Shown here: positions 1 to 5,980 of the stretch, piece after piece | How the letters are laid out: every line of letters begins with the position of its first letter | How positions within the stretch are numbered: position 1 is the first letter of the stretch | From: Candidatus Uhrbacteria bacterium | Lineage (GTDB): Bacteria > Patescibacteriota > Patescibacteriia > UBA9934 > GWF2-40-263 | DNA: 9,531 nucleotides | Direction: 5' to 3' | NCBI GenBank assembly: GCA_003511125.1 | Contig: DOJV01000014.1 | Coordinates: 1 to 9,531 of the forward strand | Made by a program: the position numbers and the translations under genes | The notes under the pieces: model-generated | The model's database searches: none | The model's input: only the letters and a program-made list of their open reading frames with translations | Told to the model about the DNA's origin: nothing

Positions 1-3
1 CAT
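1..3 (-). CDS. Start codon of a gene running off the left edge
   Basis: The first three bases are the complement of ATG. On the minus strand this ATG is preceded by GAGGT (complement at 7-11), separated from it by three A residues, which is a plausible though close Shine-Dalgarno site. It lies about 75 bases downstream of the ruvB stop on the same strand, so it may be the next gene of a ruvB operon. None of the protein is visible, so the product cannot be named. It could be a chance ATG. Confidence 0.35.
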
Positions 4-78
4 TTTACCTCAGAGGCTTACCCACAGGAAAGTCTGAAGATCCCGAAAACATTTCGGATAAAATACTAATTCTTGTTT

Positions 79-1122
79 TTAACCCTTCTTCCCTAACTCC
101 GGCATCCCCACCCCCAAATGTTCGTAAGCCTTCTCCGTCGCCACCCGTCCACGCGGTGTCCTTTGCAAAAATCCGAGCTGGATCAAAAAAGGTTCGCAGA
201 CGTCTTCGATGGTATCAGCTTCTTCTTGGGTGGCCGCGGCAAGGGTGCCGAGGCCGACCGGGCCGCCGTTGAATTTTTGGATGAGGGTTTGGAGGATGTG
301 GCGGTCGACTTGGTCGAGGCCGTGTTCATCGATCTCGAGCATTTTGAGGGCTTCTTCGGCCGTGGGTTTGGTAATGCGGCCATCGCTTTTGACGGCAGCG
401 AAATCGCGGACGCGGCGCAAGAGGCGGTTCGCTATACGCGGGGTGCGGCGGGAGCGTTTGGCAAGTTCGCTGACGGCCTCGGGTTCGGTTTCGACGCCGA
501 GGATTTGGCCGCTGCGTTTGAGGATTTTTTCCATGTCCTCGTTTTCGTAAAAGTTTAGATGATAAGTCATGCCAAAACGGTCGCGGAGTGGGGAAGAGAG
601 GAGCGACAGGCGGGTAGTGGCGCCGATGATGGTGAATTTTTCGAGATTGAGGCGCAGTGTGCGGGCGGTCGGGCCTTTGCCGACGACGAGGTCGAGGGCA
701 TAGTCTTCCATGGCTGGGTAGAGGACTTCTTCGATGGTTTTGTTCAAGCGATGGATTTCGTCGATAAAAAGAATATCGCCTTTTTGCAAGTTTGATAGAA
801 TTGCGGCCAGGTCGCCGACGCGTTCCAGGGCCGGGCCGCTGGTGATTTTGATTTGGGCCTCCATTTCTTTGGAAATAATGTGAGCCAAAGTGGTTTTGCC
901 AAGTCCGGGATTACCATAAAACAAAACATGCTCAATGGGCTCGCCGCGGCCTTTGGCGGCGTCCATAAGGATCGAGAGATTGGCCTTGAGAGCGTTTTGG
1001 CCAACAAACTCAGCCAAAGACTGTGGCCGCAAACCCACCTCAAAAGCCCGTTCCGGCTCATCAGCGCCGGCATCCACAGTTCTCTCTGGGGTTTCGATTG
1101 CTGGGTCGTTGCGTTGAATCAT
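79..1122 (-). CDS. ruvB: Holliday junction branch migration ATPase RuvB
   Basis: RuvB is the AAA+ motor that, with RuvA, drives Holliday junction branch migration in recombinational repair. The 347-residue product has the usual family length. Visible motifs in order: Walker [10 protein letters not shown] (70-78; the family more often has GPPGLGKTT), Walker B with DEIH (121-124), sensor 1 GATTR (167-171), the arginine-finger segment LRDRFG (179-184), sensor 2 [16 protein letters not shown] (227-242), and the winged-helix DNA-binding end [20 protein letters not shown] (304-323). The N-terminal 25 residues are an acidic, poorly conserved extension. The ATG at 1122 has no Shine-Dalgarno motif; a promoter-like -10 lies just upstream, so the mRNA may have almost no leader. 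No ruvA or ruvC is visible; they may lie outside. No convincing terminator follows the stop. Confidence 0.98.
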   Translation of the reverse strand: MIQRNDPAIETPERTVDAGADEPERAFEVGLRPQSLAEFVGQNALKANLSILMDAAKGRGEPIEHVLFYGNPGLGKTTLAHIISKEMEAQIKITSGPALERVGDLAAILSNLQKGDILFIDEIHRLNKTIEEVLYPAMEDYALDLVVGKGPTARTLRLNLEKFTIIGATTRLSLLSSPLRDRFGMTYHLNFYENEDMEKILKRSGQILGVETEPEAVSELAKRSRRTPRIANRLLRRVRDFAAVKSDGRITKPTAEEALKMLEIDEHGLDQVDRHILQTLIQKFNGGPVGLGTLAAATQEEADTIEDVCEPFLIQLGFLQRTPRGRVATEKAYEHLGVGMPELGKKG

Positions 1123-1130
1123 ATGGCTTT

Positions 1131-1159
1131 ATTATGAGGGAAAAAACGATTATTTGGAA
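1131..1159 (-). promoter_or_regulatory. Possible ruvB promoter
   Basis: On the minus strand CATAAT (complement at 1131-1136, five of six matches to the -10 consensus) lies 17 bases after TTCCAA (complement at 1154-1159, a weak -35). The -10 ends 8 bases before the ruvB ATG, so transcription would begin at or within a few bases of the start codon. The element sits between the tRNA-Leu terminator and ruvB, where a promoter is needed. The -35 is poor. Confidence 0.35.
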
Positions 1160-1169
1160 GGGGAAGATT

Positions 1170-1198
1170 AAAACAAAAAACACCGGGCTTAACCGATG
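1170..1198 (-). terminator. Rho-independent terminator of tRNA-Leu(UAA)
   Basis: On the minus strand CATCGG pairs with CCGGTG (six pairs, one a G-T wobble) around a six-base loop, followed by TTTTTTGTTTT. It begins 8 bases after the encoded CCA of the tRNA, as expected for a terminator of that transcript. Confidence 0.8.
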
Positions 1199-1205
1199 AT
1201 TTTTC

Positions 1206-1292
1206 TGGTGGGCAAGGAGGGACTCGAACCCTCGAGGCCTGTCGGCCAAAACATTTTAAGTGTTTCGCGTATACCAGCTCCGCCACTTGCCC
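1206..1292 (-). tRNA. tRNA-Leu (anticodon UAA)
   Basis: The acceptor stem GGGCAAG/CTTGCCC closes the cloverleaf. The anticodon stem AAACA/TGTTT carries loop CTTAAAA, giving anticodon TAA (complement at 1256-1258). A long variable arm, GGCC/GGCC around GACA, is the class II feature expected of leucine tRNAs. The T arm is GAGGG-TTCGAGT-CCCTC, followed by discriminator A and an encoded CCA (complement at 1206-1208). It decodes UUA and UUG. It has its own promoter and terminator and is transcribed away from tRNA-Gly. Confidence 0.97.
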
Positions 1293-1311
1293 ACGGCCAA
1301 AAGAATAACAA

Positions 1312-1340
1312 ATTTATTCAACTTTGTGAAGTGTTGCCAA
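1312..1340 (-). promoter_or_regulatory. Promoter for tRNA-Leu(UAA)
   Basis: On the minus strand TTGGCA (complement at 1335-1340) is followed after 17 bases by ATAAAT (complement at 1312-1317). Transcription would start about 12 bases before the mature tRNA 5' end at 1292. Its -35 overlaps that of the divergent tRNA-Gly promoter. Confidence 0.45.
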
Positions 1341-1362
1341 GGCAAAAGACTTATGATATAGT
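1334..1362 (+). promoter_or_regulatory. Promoter for tRNA-Gly(GCC)
   Basis: TTGCCA (1334-1339) and TATAGT (1357-1362) are separated by exactly 17 bases, and TGA directly before the -10 makes it an extended -10. The predicted start near 1369 leaves a leader of about 65 bases before the tRNA at 1435. The -35 lies in the inverted repeat TTGCC-AA-GGCAA, which also holds the -35 of the opposing tRNA-Leu promoter. Confidence 0.6.
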
Positions 1363-1434
1363 TTTCTTCGTCAAAAACACTCCTGCCCTTGCCAGGTTTT
1401 GGCGAGGTTGGGTAGTAAAAAAATTTAAAAAAAT

Positions 1435-1507
<73 letters not shown>

Positions 1508-1509
<2 letters not shown>

Positions 1510-1558
1510 TCCTTTGGGACTTGAAGTTTGTTCGAGTTTCGAAGGATGTTTTGTTTTA
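1508..1558 (+). terminator. Long terminator hairpin overlapping the tRNA-Gly 3' end
   Basis: The 18-base arm at 1508-1525 pairs throughout with 1531-1548 (four pairs are G-T wobbles) around the loop GTTTG, followed by TTTTGTTTTA. The stem begins with the C and A of the encoded tRNA CCA, so there is no spacer between gene and terminator. It is unusually long for a bacterial terminator. Confidence 0.85.
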
Positions 1559-1583
1559 TTACTGATTTAGGGGTCGACCGATC

Positions 1584-1685
1584 CCCGGCTGTGCCCCTAC
1601 GAAGCTCGCCACGAGCGAAGTGGGGCCTGCCGTTTTCCCGGCTGTGCCCCTACGAAGCTCGCCACGAGCGAAGTGGGGTTTGCCG
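1584..1685. repeat. Two 42-bp direct repeats with inner dyads
   Basis: Positions 1584-1625 and 1637-1678 are identical over 42 bp, beginning CCCGGCTGTG and ending AAGTGGGG. Both are followed, after two differing bases, by TGCCG (1628-1632 and 1681-1685), so the unit is about 49 bp with a 53-bp period. Each copy can fold: GCCCC with GGGGC, an internal loop, then GCTCG with CGAGC around CCA. No reading frame uses the region. Bases 1681-1690 (TGCCGCTCCA) are an exact copy of the last ten bases of tRNA-Gly at 1500-1509. The region lies downstream of the tRNA terminator, so it is probably a tandem-duplicated intergenic palindromic repeat. Confidence 0.85.
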
Positions 1686-1699
1686 CTCCAGTGAAATTT

Positions 1700-1731
1700 A
1701 AAAACTCCTCGGAAATTTCCGAGGAGTTTTT
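1700..1731. terminator. 32-bp perfect palindrome, bidirectional terminator
   Basis: AAAAACTCCTCGGAAA is followed directly by its exact reverse complement. In either direction the stem CTCCTCGG/CCGAGGAG with an AAATTT loop ends in a run of five T. On the minus strand it starts 13 bases after the stop of the broken coiled-coil gene and so ends the cluster that begins at 5673. On the plus strand it would back up the tRNA-Gly terminator. Confidence 0.85.
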
Positions 1732-1743
1732 GGTTGGGGAAAG

Positions 1744-2173
1744 CTAGGTAGTTAGGTTGATTTTTTCGTCAACACGTTTTAGATGGCCGCGGACAGCGGT
1801 AATTTCGCAGTTGACGAAATTATAAAGTTTGGCGAAGGAGTTGTTAGTTTTTACGACTTCGTTTTCTATTTTGTTGAAGCGTTAATTTACTCGGTCAAAT
1901 CTTTTATCAACATCTTGGAAAAGATCGTCGATGACATCAAACCTGAAATCAATGTGGTCAAGGTTTTCTTTGAATATCATAGCCAGACTTTCGCTTTCTT
2001 TTTCGAGGTCTGTTTTTGTTGCGAAAGGTTTCAGATTTTCTCTGGTCGCAAAAGGCTTAAAATTTTCTTTTAATTCTTTGTTTGGTCATTAAACCATCGA
2101 ATCTGTTTTTCATTCGGTTAGACAGATTTTTGATTGATACAGCCAAGTCTTCAATTGTGATTTTCTTTTTCAT
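1744..2173 (-). pseudogene. Broken coiled-coil protein gene
   Basis: The ATG at 2171-2173 has a good Shine-Dalgarno AGGA (complement at 2179-2182), five bases away. Frame one reads 38 residues, beginning MKKKITIEDLAVSIKNLSNR, and stops at TAA (2057-2059). Skipping one base near 2081-2083, in CCAAACAAAG, restores a coherent frame: NKELKENFKPFATRENL, a second KPFAT copy, then heptad-like RFD repeats. That frame meets TAA at 1882-1884 between RFDRVN and RFNKIENEV, where one base change would restore a sense codon such as Lys. It continues to a TAG at 1744-1746. The 430-bp span is one base more than 143 codons. The intact form would be a roughly 142-residue soluble coiled-coil protein of a kind common in Patescibacteria (recalled, not searched). 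Two independent lesions argue for decay rather than a single read error. Confidence 0.8.
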
Positions 2174-2194
2174 AGCTTTCCTATTCTAACATTT

Positions 2195-2425
2195 CTAGGC
2201 GGCGACAGCGGCTGTGGATTGCGAGGCTCCGGTCTGTTGTTTTTTGAAGGCCCAGCGGGCGCCGCATTTGTTGCCGATTTGGTATTGGGTTTTGGCGGTT
2301 TCGTAAATAAAGCCTTTCATTTCAGCCGAATGTTCGTCGTTTAGACCGAATCTTTCGGTCATTTCATTGCATTTGTCCATTAAGTTGGCATACCAGTTTT
2401 GAGTTGCCGAGCTAAAGTTTTCCAT
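2195..2425 (-). CDS. Small conserved-looking protein, paralogue of the 2472-2705 product
   Basis: The product has 76 residues and I do not recognise it by function. It has no signal peptide or membrane segment. Residues 42-60 carry E-x4-Q-Y-x6-G-x3-A-F (E42, Q47, Y48, G55, A59, F60). The same spacing occurs in the neighbouring 77-residue protein (E47, Q52, F53, G60, G64, W65), so the two are probably diverged duplicates. Cys19 and Cys54 are present. The C-terminus after residue 61 is a low-complexity Q/T/A/S tail. The ATG has no Shine-Dalgarno motif; a small hairpin lies 14 bases upstream. It is transcribed after the 77-residue gene (46-base gap) and before the broken coiled-coil gene (21-base gap). 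Confidence 0.75.
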   Translation of the reverse strand: MENFSSATQNWYANLMDKCNEMTERFGLNDEHSAEMKGFIYETAKTQYQIGNKCGARWAFKKQQTGASQSTAAVAA

Positions 2426-2438
2426 AGTGTTTTTTTGT

Positions 2439-2454
2439 GGCGTTTAGAAACGCC
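2439..2454. other. Short perfect hairpin between two small genes
   Basis: GGCGTTT and AAACGCC form a seven-pair inverted repeat with a two-base centre (four-base loop if the last pair opens). It lies between the stop of the 77-residue gene and the start of the 76-residue gene. On the minus strand it is followed by ACAAAAAAACAC rather than T residues, so it is not a standard terminator. It could be a processing or leader structure. Confidence 0.5.
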
Positions 2455-2471
2455 TAAGTTTTAATTAATTA

Positions 2472-2705
2472 TTAAATCGGGCTGGTTTTGACGCGGTCCA
2501 TGGCCTGATCCCAGCCCATGTGTAAGCCTTTTTGCCAGCATTCACGGAATTGTTTGTAGACGACTTCTCCGAGCAGAGTGCAGACGACTGGTTGTAGGCC
2601 ATAAGCATAAGCTTGGCGTTCAAACTCATCTTGCTGGTGCAGGAGATAGTTGGCGGATTTTTTCATATGGTTTTCGATTTCTTCTTTGGCGATTTCGGAG
2701 GGCAT
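2472..2705 (-). CDS. Small protein overlapping the end of the lamin-tail-domain gene
   Basis: The product has 77 residues from the ATG at 2705, or 64 residues if the in-frame ATG at 2664-2666 (Met14) is used. Neither start has a clear Shine-Dalgarno motif. It overlaps the C-terminal coding part of the large upstream gene by 80 bases (41 with the inner start), in a different frame. Its C-terminal half has the motif E47-x4-Q52-F53-x6-G60-x3-G64-W65 shared with the next gene. It looks soluble and helical; no function is known to me. Translational coupling to the upstream gene is possible because the start precedes that gene's stop. Confidence 0.7.
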   Translation of the reverse strand: MPSEIAKEEIENHMKKSANYLLHQQDEFERQAYAYGLQPVVCTLLGEVVYKQFRECWQKGLHMGWDQAMDRVKTSPI

Positions 2706-5673
2706 AAAAGATTAAGCCAAGGATGGCTAAGCTGCCGACAATTAGAGCTTTGCTTTGTTTATTTTTTTGAGCGGCGGCTTTTCCACTGTTGTCGGCGGTG
2801 GCAATCGTAGTCGCGGTTTCGACGTCTTCCTCGATCTCCAAGTCTTCCTGAGAACGCGGTAGCAGAAAATATTTTTCTTCACTTTGTCCAACCACGCCGG
2901 TTATCATGATTCGATCGCCGGGTTTTAGTTCGGTGATTTTTATTTCTGTCCCGTCTTTGATTTTAACATCGACCAAACCATGATCGTTTTCAATAGTGAG
3001 CGCATTGCTGGATTTTTCGGTTATCAAGCCGGATAAACGAACCAACAACCCGGCATTTTCCAAACCGATTGTTTCCGGTTCGTAGATTGCGAGCGTCAGA
3101 GAGTTTTCCAGGACAGAGAAGGTGTCGTCTTTACCGATTTTAATTCGCGGTTCGTCGCGGTTGGTGCTAGTGATGCCGCTAAGTTCGACGCGGTCGCCGA
3201 TTGTTAGATCAGGAAAGTTGGCGTCGGATTTGTAGATTTGAATTCCAGTGCCAGCAGCAGTCAGATAAAAGATTTGGTTGCTGAAAGTTCCTGGAGCGGC
3301 CGAAACCACACCTTCAACAAGAACCCAAGAATCCTTTTCCAAACTCCTAGCCTCGGCCAAACTTACGCGGGTAGGAGATTTTGTCGCAGTAACTCGTCCA
3401 TTATCGAGCTCACCGAGGTCTTCTGAAACCAAGCTTGAATCTTCCAACTCGGCAGTTTCCGGAAAGCTGTTCGGTTCATTTGGCGTAATGATTGTGGTCC
3501 AACGCCAGTTATCACCGTCGCGGGCGAAGCTGAATTTTTTAGGTGCGTCTTCATATTTTGTTTGATCCAAGAGGCTATTGTCCGCGGCGTAAAGCCAGAC
3601 AGATTCACTTCCGGAATTGTTAAGAGCAAATTGGAATTCGTTTCGAGTCACAATTTTTATTTGTCCGGATGCGAGTTCGTAGTGTTCGTTGAAAGTCCAA
3701 GAATTTCCGGCCGCGTCTTTTAGAGTTAGACCATAAAGATCGGCGGTGGTTCCGTAATTTTCGAGTTCGATGAATTCGTCGGTGGCGTCGGCGCCGTCGG
3801 TGTTCGGATAAAGTTCGGACAAGCGAATTGTCGGTGGTTCGGTCAACGATACGGTCTCTGCGGTTTCTATTTGTTCAGAAATTTCTTCGGCCGAAGCAGT
3901 TTCGGCGGTTTCTTCGGAGGTGGTTTTTTCCGTTTCTGAAGTTTTTTCCGCGACGGTTTCCTCGATTTCTTCTTTGACAGTAACCGTGATCAAATTATCT
4001 TCGCCCTTGGTCGGTGTTTCGGTTACCACGAATTCTCCGGCGCTGTTTTTGGCCAGCGAATTTGGATCACTGGCCGCGGGAATATTATTTTTTCCATAAA
4101 CAACTTCGTCGATAATATTTCCGGCCGGATCCAATAATCGAATAGTGTCCGTGTCGTTGTTTAAAGCTCCGGTGGAAAATTCAACTACGGCTTTTTGTTC
4201 CCAGCCAAGTAGAATACTTGGAAAAGAAATTTTGCGGCCCGAGCCCTCGGAAATTTTCCAGCCGGCGAGGGGGATGACATTGTTGTAAGGATTCAAAATT
4301 TCCACCCATTCTTTTTCCCCGGAAATCGGATCAGAAACAAATTCGTTTATAAGCAAGGTACCCAGCGGATAAGAAACTACGGAAGTCGCCGAAGTTGTTT
4401 TTGTTGAATCTGAAATTGTCTCGGTCACCGTAGCGGTTGCCTCTGAATTTTCTGTCATTTCTTCTTCTGCCTCTGTCTCCGTTTCTGCCAATTCTTCTTC
4501 TACCTCTACTTCTATATCTACTTCTGCCAATTCTTTTTCTTGGGAAGAAGTAGTTGTATCGTCATTTAAGACTTCGTCAAAATCATCTGTGACGGCGGGA
4601 AGAGAAGATGTAAAATCATCGGCCTCTGTTGTTTCGTCAAAATTAATTTCTTCCCCCTCGACAATTTTTTCAGACAACCCTAGAGAATCCTCCGTCTCAA
4701 TTTGATTCCCTGAATCGGTTTCTTCGATGGGGTTTTCTGAGTCAGAATTTGAATTGTCTTTTGAAGAATCGACCACTGCGTCATCGGGAATCGTTTCTTT
4801 TTGTGTTTCTTCGGCCTCGGTTATTTCTTCAGCGGTGTTTTCGATAACTTCTTCTGCTTCTTCCTCGACTAAATCTTCTGTAACAGTTTCTTCAGCAAAA
4901 GTGTCCAATTCCTCCTCGGTCAAATCTTCCTCTTGGGAGGAAGTTGTCGTCTCGGCAGAGGGAGTTTCGTATTGGAAAGTTGTCTCTGTCAAATCAATTT
5001 CTTCCTCTTCATTCCCTTCAACTGCTTCGTCTACTTCCACCCCCTCGTCATCCTCCACCCACCAAACTCCCGGCGTTCCCAAATCTTCAAAACCGACATC
5101 AAAGCCCTGTGAATTTTCTGCCGCCAGCCAAGAGTCGGACAAGGTGCCGTCAGTCAGAGGTTGTTTGCGTACCATGGAAACTGTCTGACCAGAAGTTGTG
5201 CCACCAAAGAATGGCGGACCACCGTCTCCGGCTTCATCTATTTGATTTCCGGCAGCGTCTTTTAACAGAAGATGAAAACTTGAATTCGATAACGAGATGC
5301 CTGAGTTAACGTAGTTTGGCGGTGCTGATAAAGTCGAGTTGTTATTTTCCGCGCTGTAGTTGGCAATAAGATAAGTGGCTTTTGGCGGGATTCGACTGCT
5401 TTCCGGTAAGGTCAAACTTGACCCGCCGGTTCCGGCGCCCTCAATTAGCCAGCCCGATAGATCGATCTCTTGATCTCCGGGGTTTACTAATTCTAACCAT
5501 TCATCGATCGTACTTTTTGACGATCCGGCCCAGCCGATTTCTGAGATAAAAATCAGCCTGGGGGAAATTTCTGATTTGATTTCATCTGAATTTTCTGCCC
5601 CAATAACTTGTGCCGCTCCGATCGGGGAAAACAGAAGAGCCGCTAAAGTCAGGAAACAGATTAATTGTTTCAT
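2626..5673 (-). CDS. Exported multi-lamin-tail-domain protein with OB-fold-like region and C-terminal anchor
   Basis: The product has 1015 residues: signal peptide (1-25, hydrophobic ICFLTLAALLF); lamin-tail domain 1 (about 38-200, with DEWLELVNPGDQEIDLSGW at 57-75); an acidic Glu/Thr/Ser linker (205-430); lamin-tail domain 2 (about 438-555, with KEWVEILNPYNNVIPLAGW); a second acidic linker (565-612); lamin-tail domain 3 (about 614-735, with DEFIELENYG); a region with OB-fold-like patterns (781-945, with VLVEGVVSAAPGTF and LKPGDRIMITGVVG); a membrane helix (975-992); and a basic tail. This is a surface protein held in the membrane by its C-terminus, with the rest outside. Lamin-tail domains are immunoglobulin-like folds often found in secreted bacterial proteins, sometimes with nucleases. 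No nuclease domain is present. TTTSSQE recurs at 242 and 373 within the linker. The ATG lacks a Shine-Dalgarno motif but starts exactly at the signal peptide. The role is inferred: adhesion, or binding of DNA or sugar. Confidence 0.9.
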   Translation of the reverse strand: MKQLICFLTLAALLFSPIGAAQVIGAENSDEIKSEISPRLIFISEIGWAGSSKSTIDEWLELVNPGDQEIDLSGWLIEGAGTGGSSLTLPESSRIPPKATYLIANYSAENNNSTLSAPPNYVNSGISLSNSSFHLLLKDAAGNQIDEAGDGGPPFFGGTTSGQTVSMVRKQPLTDGTLSDSWLAAENSQGFDVGFEDLGTPGVWWVEDDEGVEVDEAVEGNEEEEIDLTETTFQYETPSAETTTSSQEEDLTEEELDTFAEETVTEDLVEEEAEEVIENTAEEITEAEETQKETIPDDAVVDSSKDNSNSDSENPIEETDSGNQIETEDSLGLSEKIVEGEEINFDETTEADDFTSSLPAVTDDFDEVLNDDTTTSSQEKELAEVDIEVEVEEELAETETEAEEEMTENSEATATVTETISDSTKTTSATSVVSYPLGTLLINEFVSDPISGEKEWVEILNPYNNVIPLAGWKISEGSGRKISFPSILLGWEQKAVVEFSTGALNNDTDTIRLLDPAGNIIDEVVYGKNNIPAASDPNSLAKNSAGEFVVTETPTKGEDNLITVTVKEEIEETVAEKTSETEKTTSEETAETASAEEISEQIETAETVSLTEPPTIRLSELYPNTDGADATDEFIELENYGTTADLYGLTLKDAAGNSWTFNEHYELASGQIKIVTRNEFQFALNNSGSESVWLYAADNSLLDQTKYEDAPKKFSFARDGDNWRWTTIITPNEPNSFPETAELEDSSLVSEDLGELDNGRVTATKSPTRVSLAEARSLEKDSWVLVEGVVSAAPGTFSNQIFYLTAAGTGIQIYKSDANFPDLTIGDRVELSGITSTNRDEPRIKIGKDDTFSVLENSLTLAIYEPETIGLENAGLLVRLSGLITEKSSNALTIENDHGLVDVKIKDGTEIKITELKPGDRIMITGVVGQSEEKYFLLPRSQEDLEIEEDVETATTIATADNSGKAAAQKNKQSKALIVGSLAILGLIFYALRNRQRRNRKPYEKIRQLSPAPAR

Positions 5674-5699
5674 ATGTTTAATTGTTAATGATCAGTTGC

Positions 5700-5727
5700 G
5701 GTCGTGGCCAGCGACCTCCCGTTAACG
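5700..5727. other. Hairpin and palindrome upstream of the lamin-tail gene
   Basis: GGTCG (5700-5704) pairs with CGACC (5712-5716) around a seven-base loop, and CGTTAACG (5720-5727) is a perfect palindrome. Both lie between the large inverted repeat and the start of the lamin-tail gene. On the minus strand they would be in its leader or promoter. Regulatory use is an inference. Confidence 0.45.
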
Positions 5728-5731
5728 AGAA

Positions 5732-5879
5732 AAGAAACAACTCCCCGTTAGGAGTTGGAAATTCTATCGTTCGGGTAAAGGGTAAAAATTGTAAAAGCGT
5801 AAATTTACATTTTTACGTTTTTACATTTTTACCCACACCTTCACGATTTTGAATTTCCAACTCGGGGGAGTTGTTTCTT
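5732..5879. repeat. 148-bp nested inverted repeat (candidate MITE or structured RNA)
   Basis: Four stem blocks nest around one centre: 5732-5746 with 5865-5879 (15 pairs, perfect), 5752-5764 with 5851-5863 (13 pairs, perfect), 5766-5770 with 5843-5847 (5 pairs), and 5780-5803 with 5810-5834 (about 23 pairs with one bulge and one wobble). Each outer arm can also fold alone: CAACTCC/GGAGTTG on the left and CAACTC/GAGTTG on the right. Nothing in it codes. It is not the terminator of the upstream gene, which has its own at 5937-5971. It could be a miniature inverted-repeat element, a regulatory leader of the lamin-tail gene, or a structured RNA. No target-site duplication was seen. Confidence 0.8.
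5804..5833. repeat. 8-bp tandem T-rich repeats in the inverted-repeat centre
   Basis: TTTACA, TTTTTACG, TTTTTACA and TTTTTACC follow one another with an 8-bp period. They form the loop and right inner arm of the larger inverted repeat. The left inner arm carries the less regular complement (GTAAAAATTGTAAAAGCG). Such an array could be an iteron-like binding site or simply a product of slippage. Confidence 0.6.
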
Positions 5880-5936
5880 CTTGTTGCTACTTACAGCACA
5901 TCATGTTTTTATTTTTTTGTCAATGGTTGGGGTGTG

Positions 5937-5971
5937 GAAAAAATAAAAAAAGAACGCGCAAGGTGGCGCGT
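5937..5971 (-). terminator. Rho-independent terminator of the 5981-6871 gene
   Basis: On the minus strand ACGCGC pairs with GCGCGT around the loop CACCTT and is followed by TCTTTTTTTATTTTTT. The stem starts 10 bases after the stop codon. Confidence 0.9.
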
Positions 5972-5980
5972 CGTAAGAGG

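Noticed and set aside
43..57. CCGAAA-ACA-TTTCGG hairpin downstream of ruvB
   Set aside because: It has only six weak pairs and no T-run on either strand, so it is not called a terminator.
93..112. Possible membrane segment in the 5981-6871 protein (residues 93-112, not bases)
   Set aside because: The stretch aligns with a less hydrophobic helix in the paralogue and is too short and polar at its end (GIQD) to be a confident anchor.
118..558. Plus-strand frame of 146 codons opposite ruvB
   Set aside because: It is antisense to a fully conserved ruvB; the long open frame follows from ruvB codon bias.
1584..1685. Possible two-repeat CRISPR array
   Set aside because: The interval between repeats is only 11 bp, there are just two units, each unit folds over its whole length, and no cas gene is near.
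1783..2073. Plus-strand frame of 96 codons rich in Phe
   Set aside because: It is the antisense of the broken coiled-coil gene, whose Lys/Glu/Asp codons read as Phe/Leu/Val on the other strand.
4727..5188. Ser-rich plus-strand frame of 153 codons
   Set aside because: It is the antisense of the Glu/Thr-rich linker of the lamin-tail protein; the Ser and Val runs mirror GAA/GAG and ACT codons.
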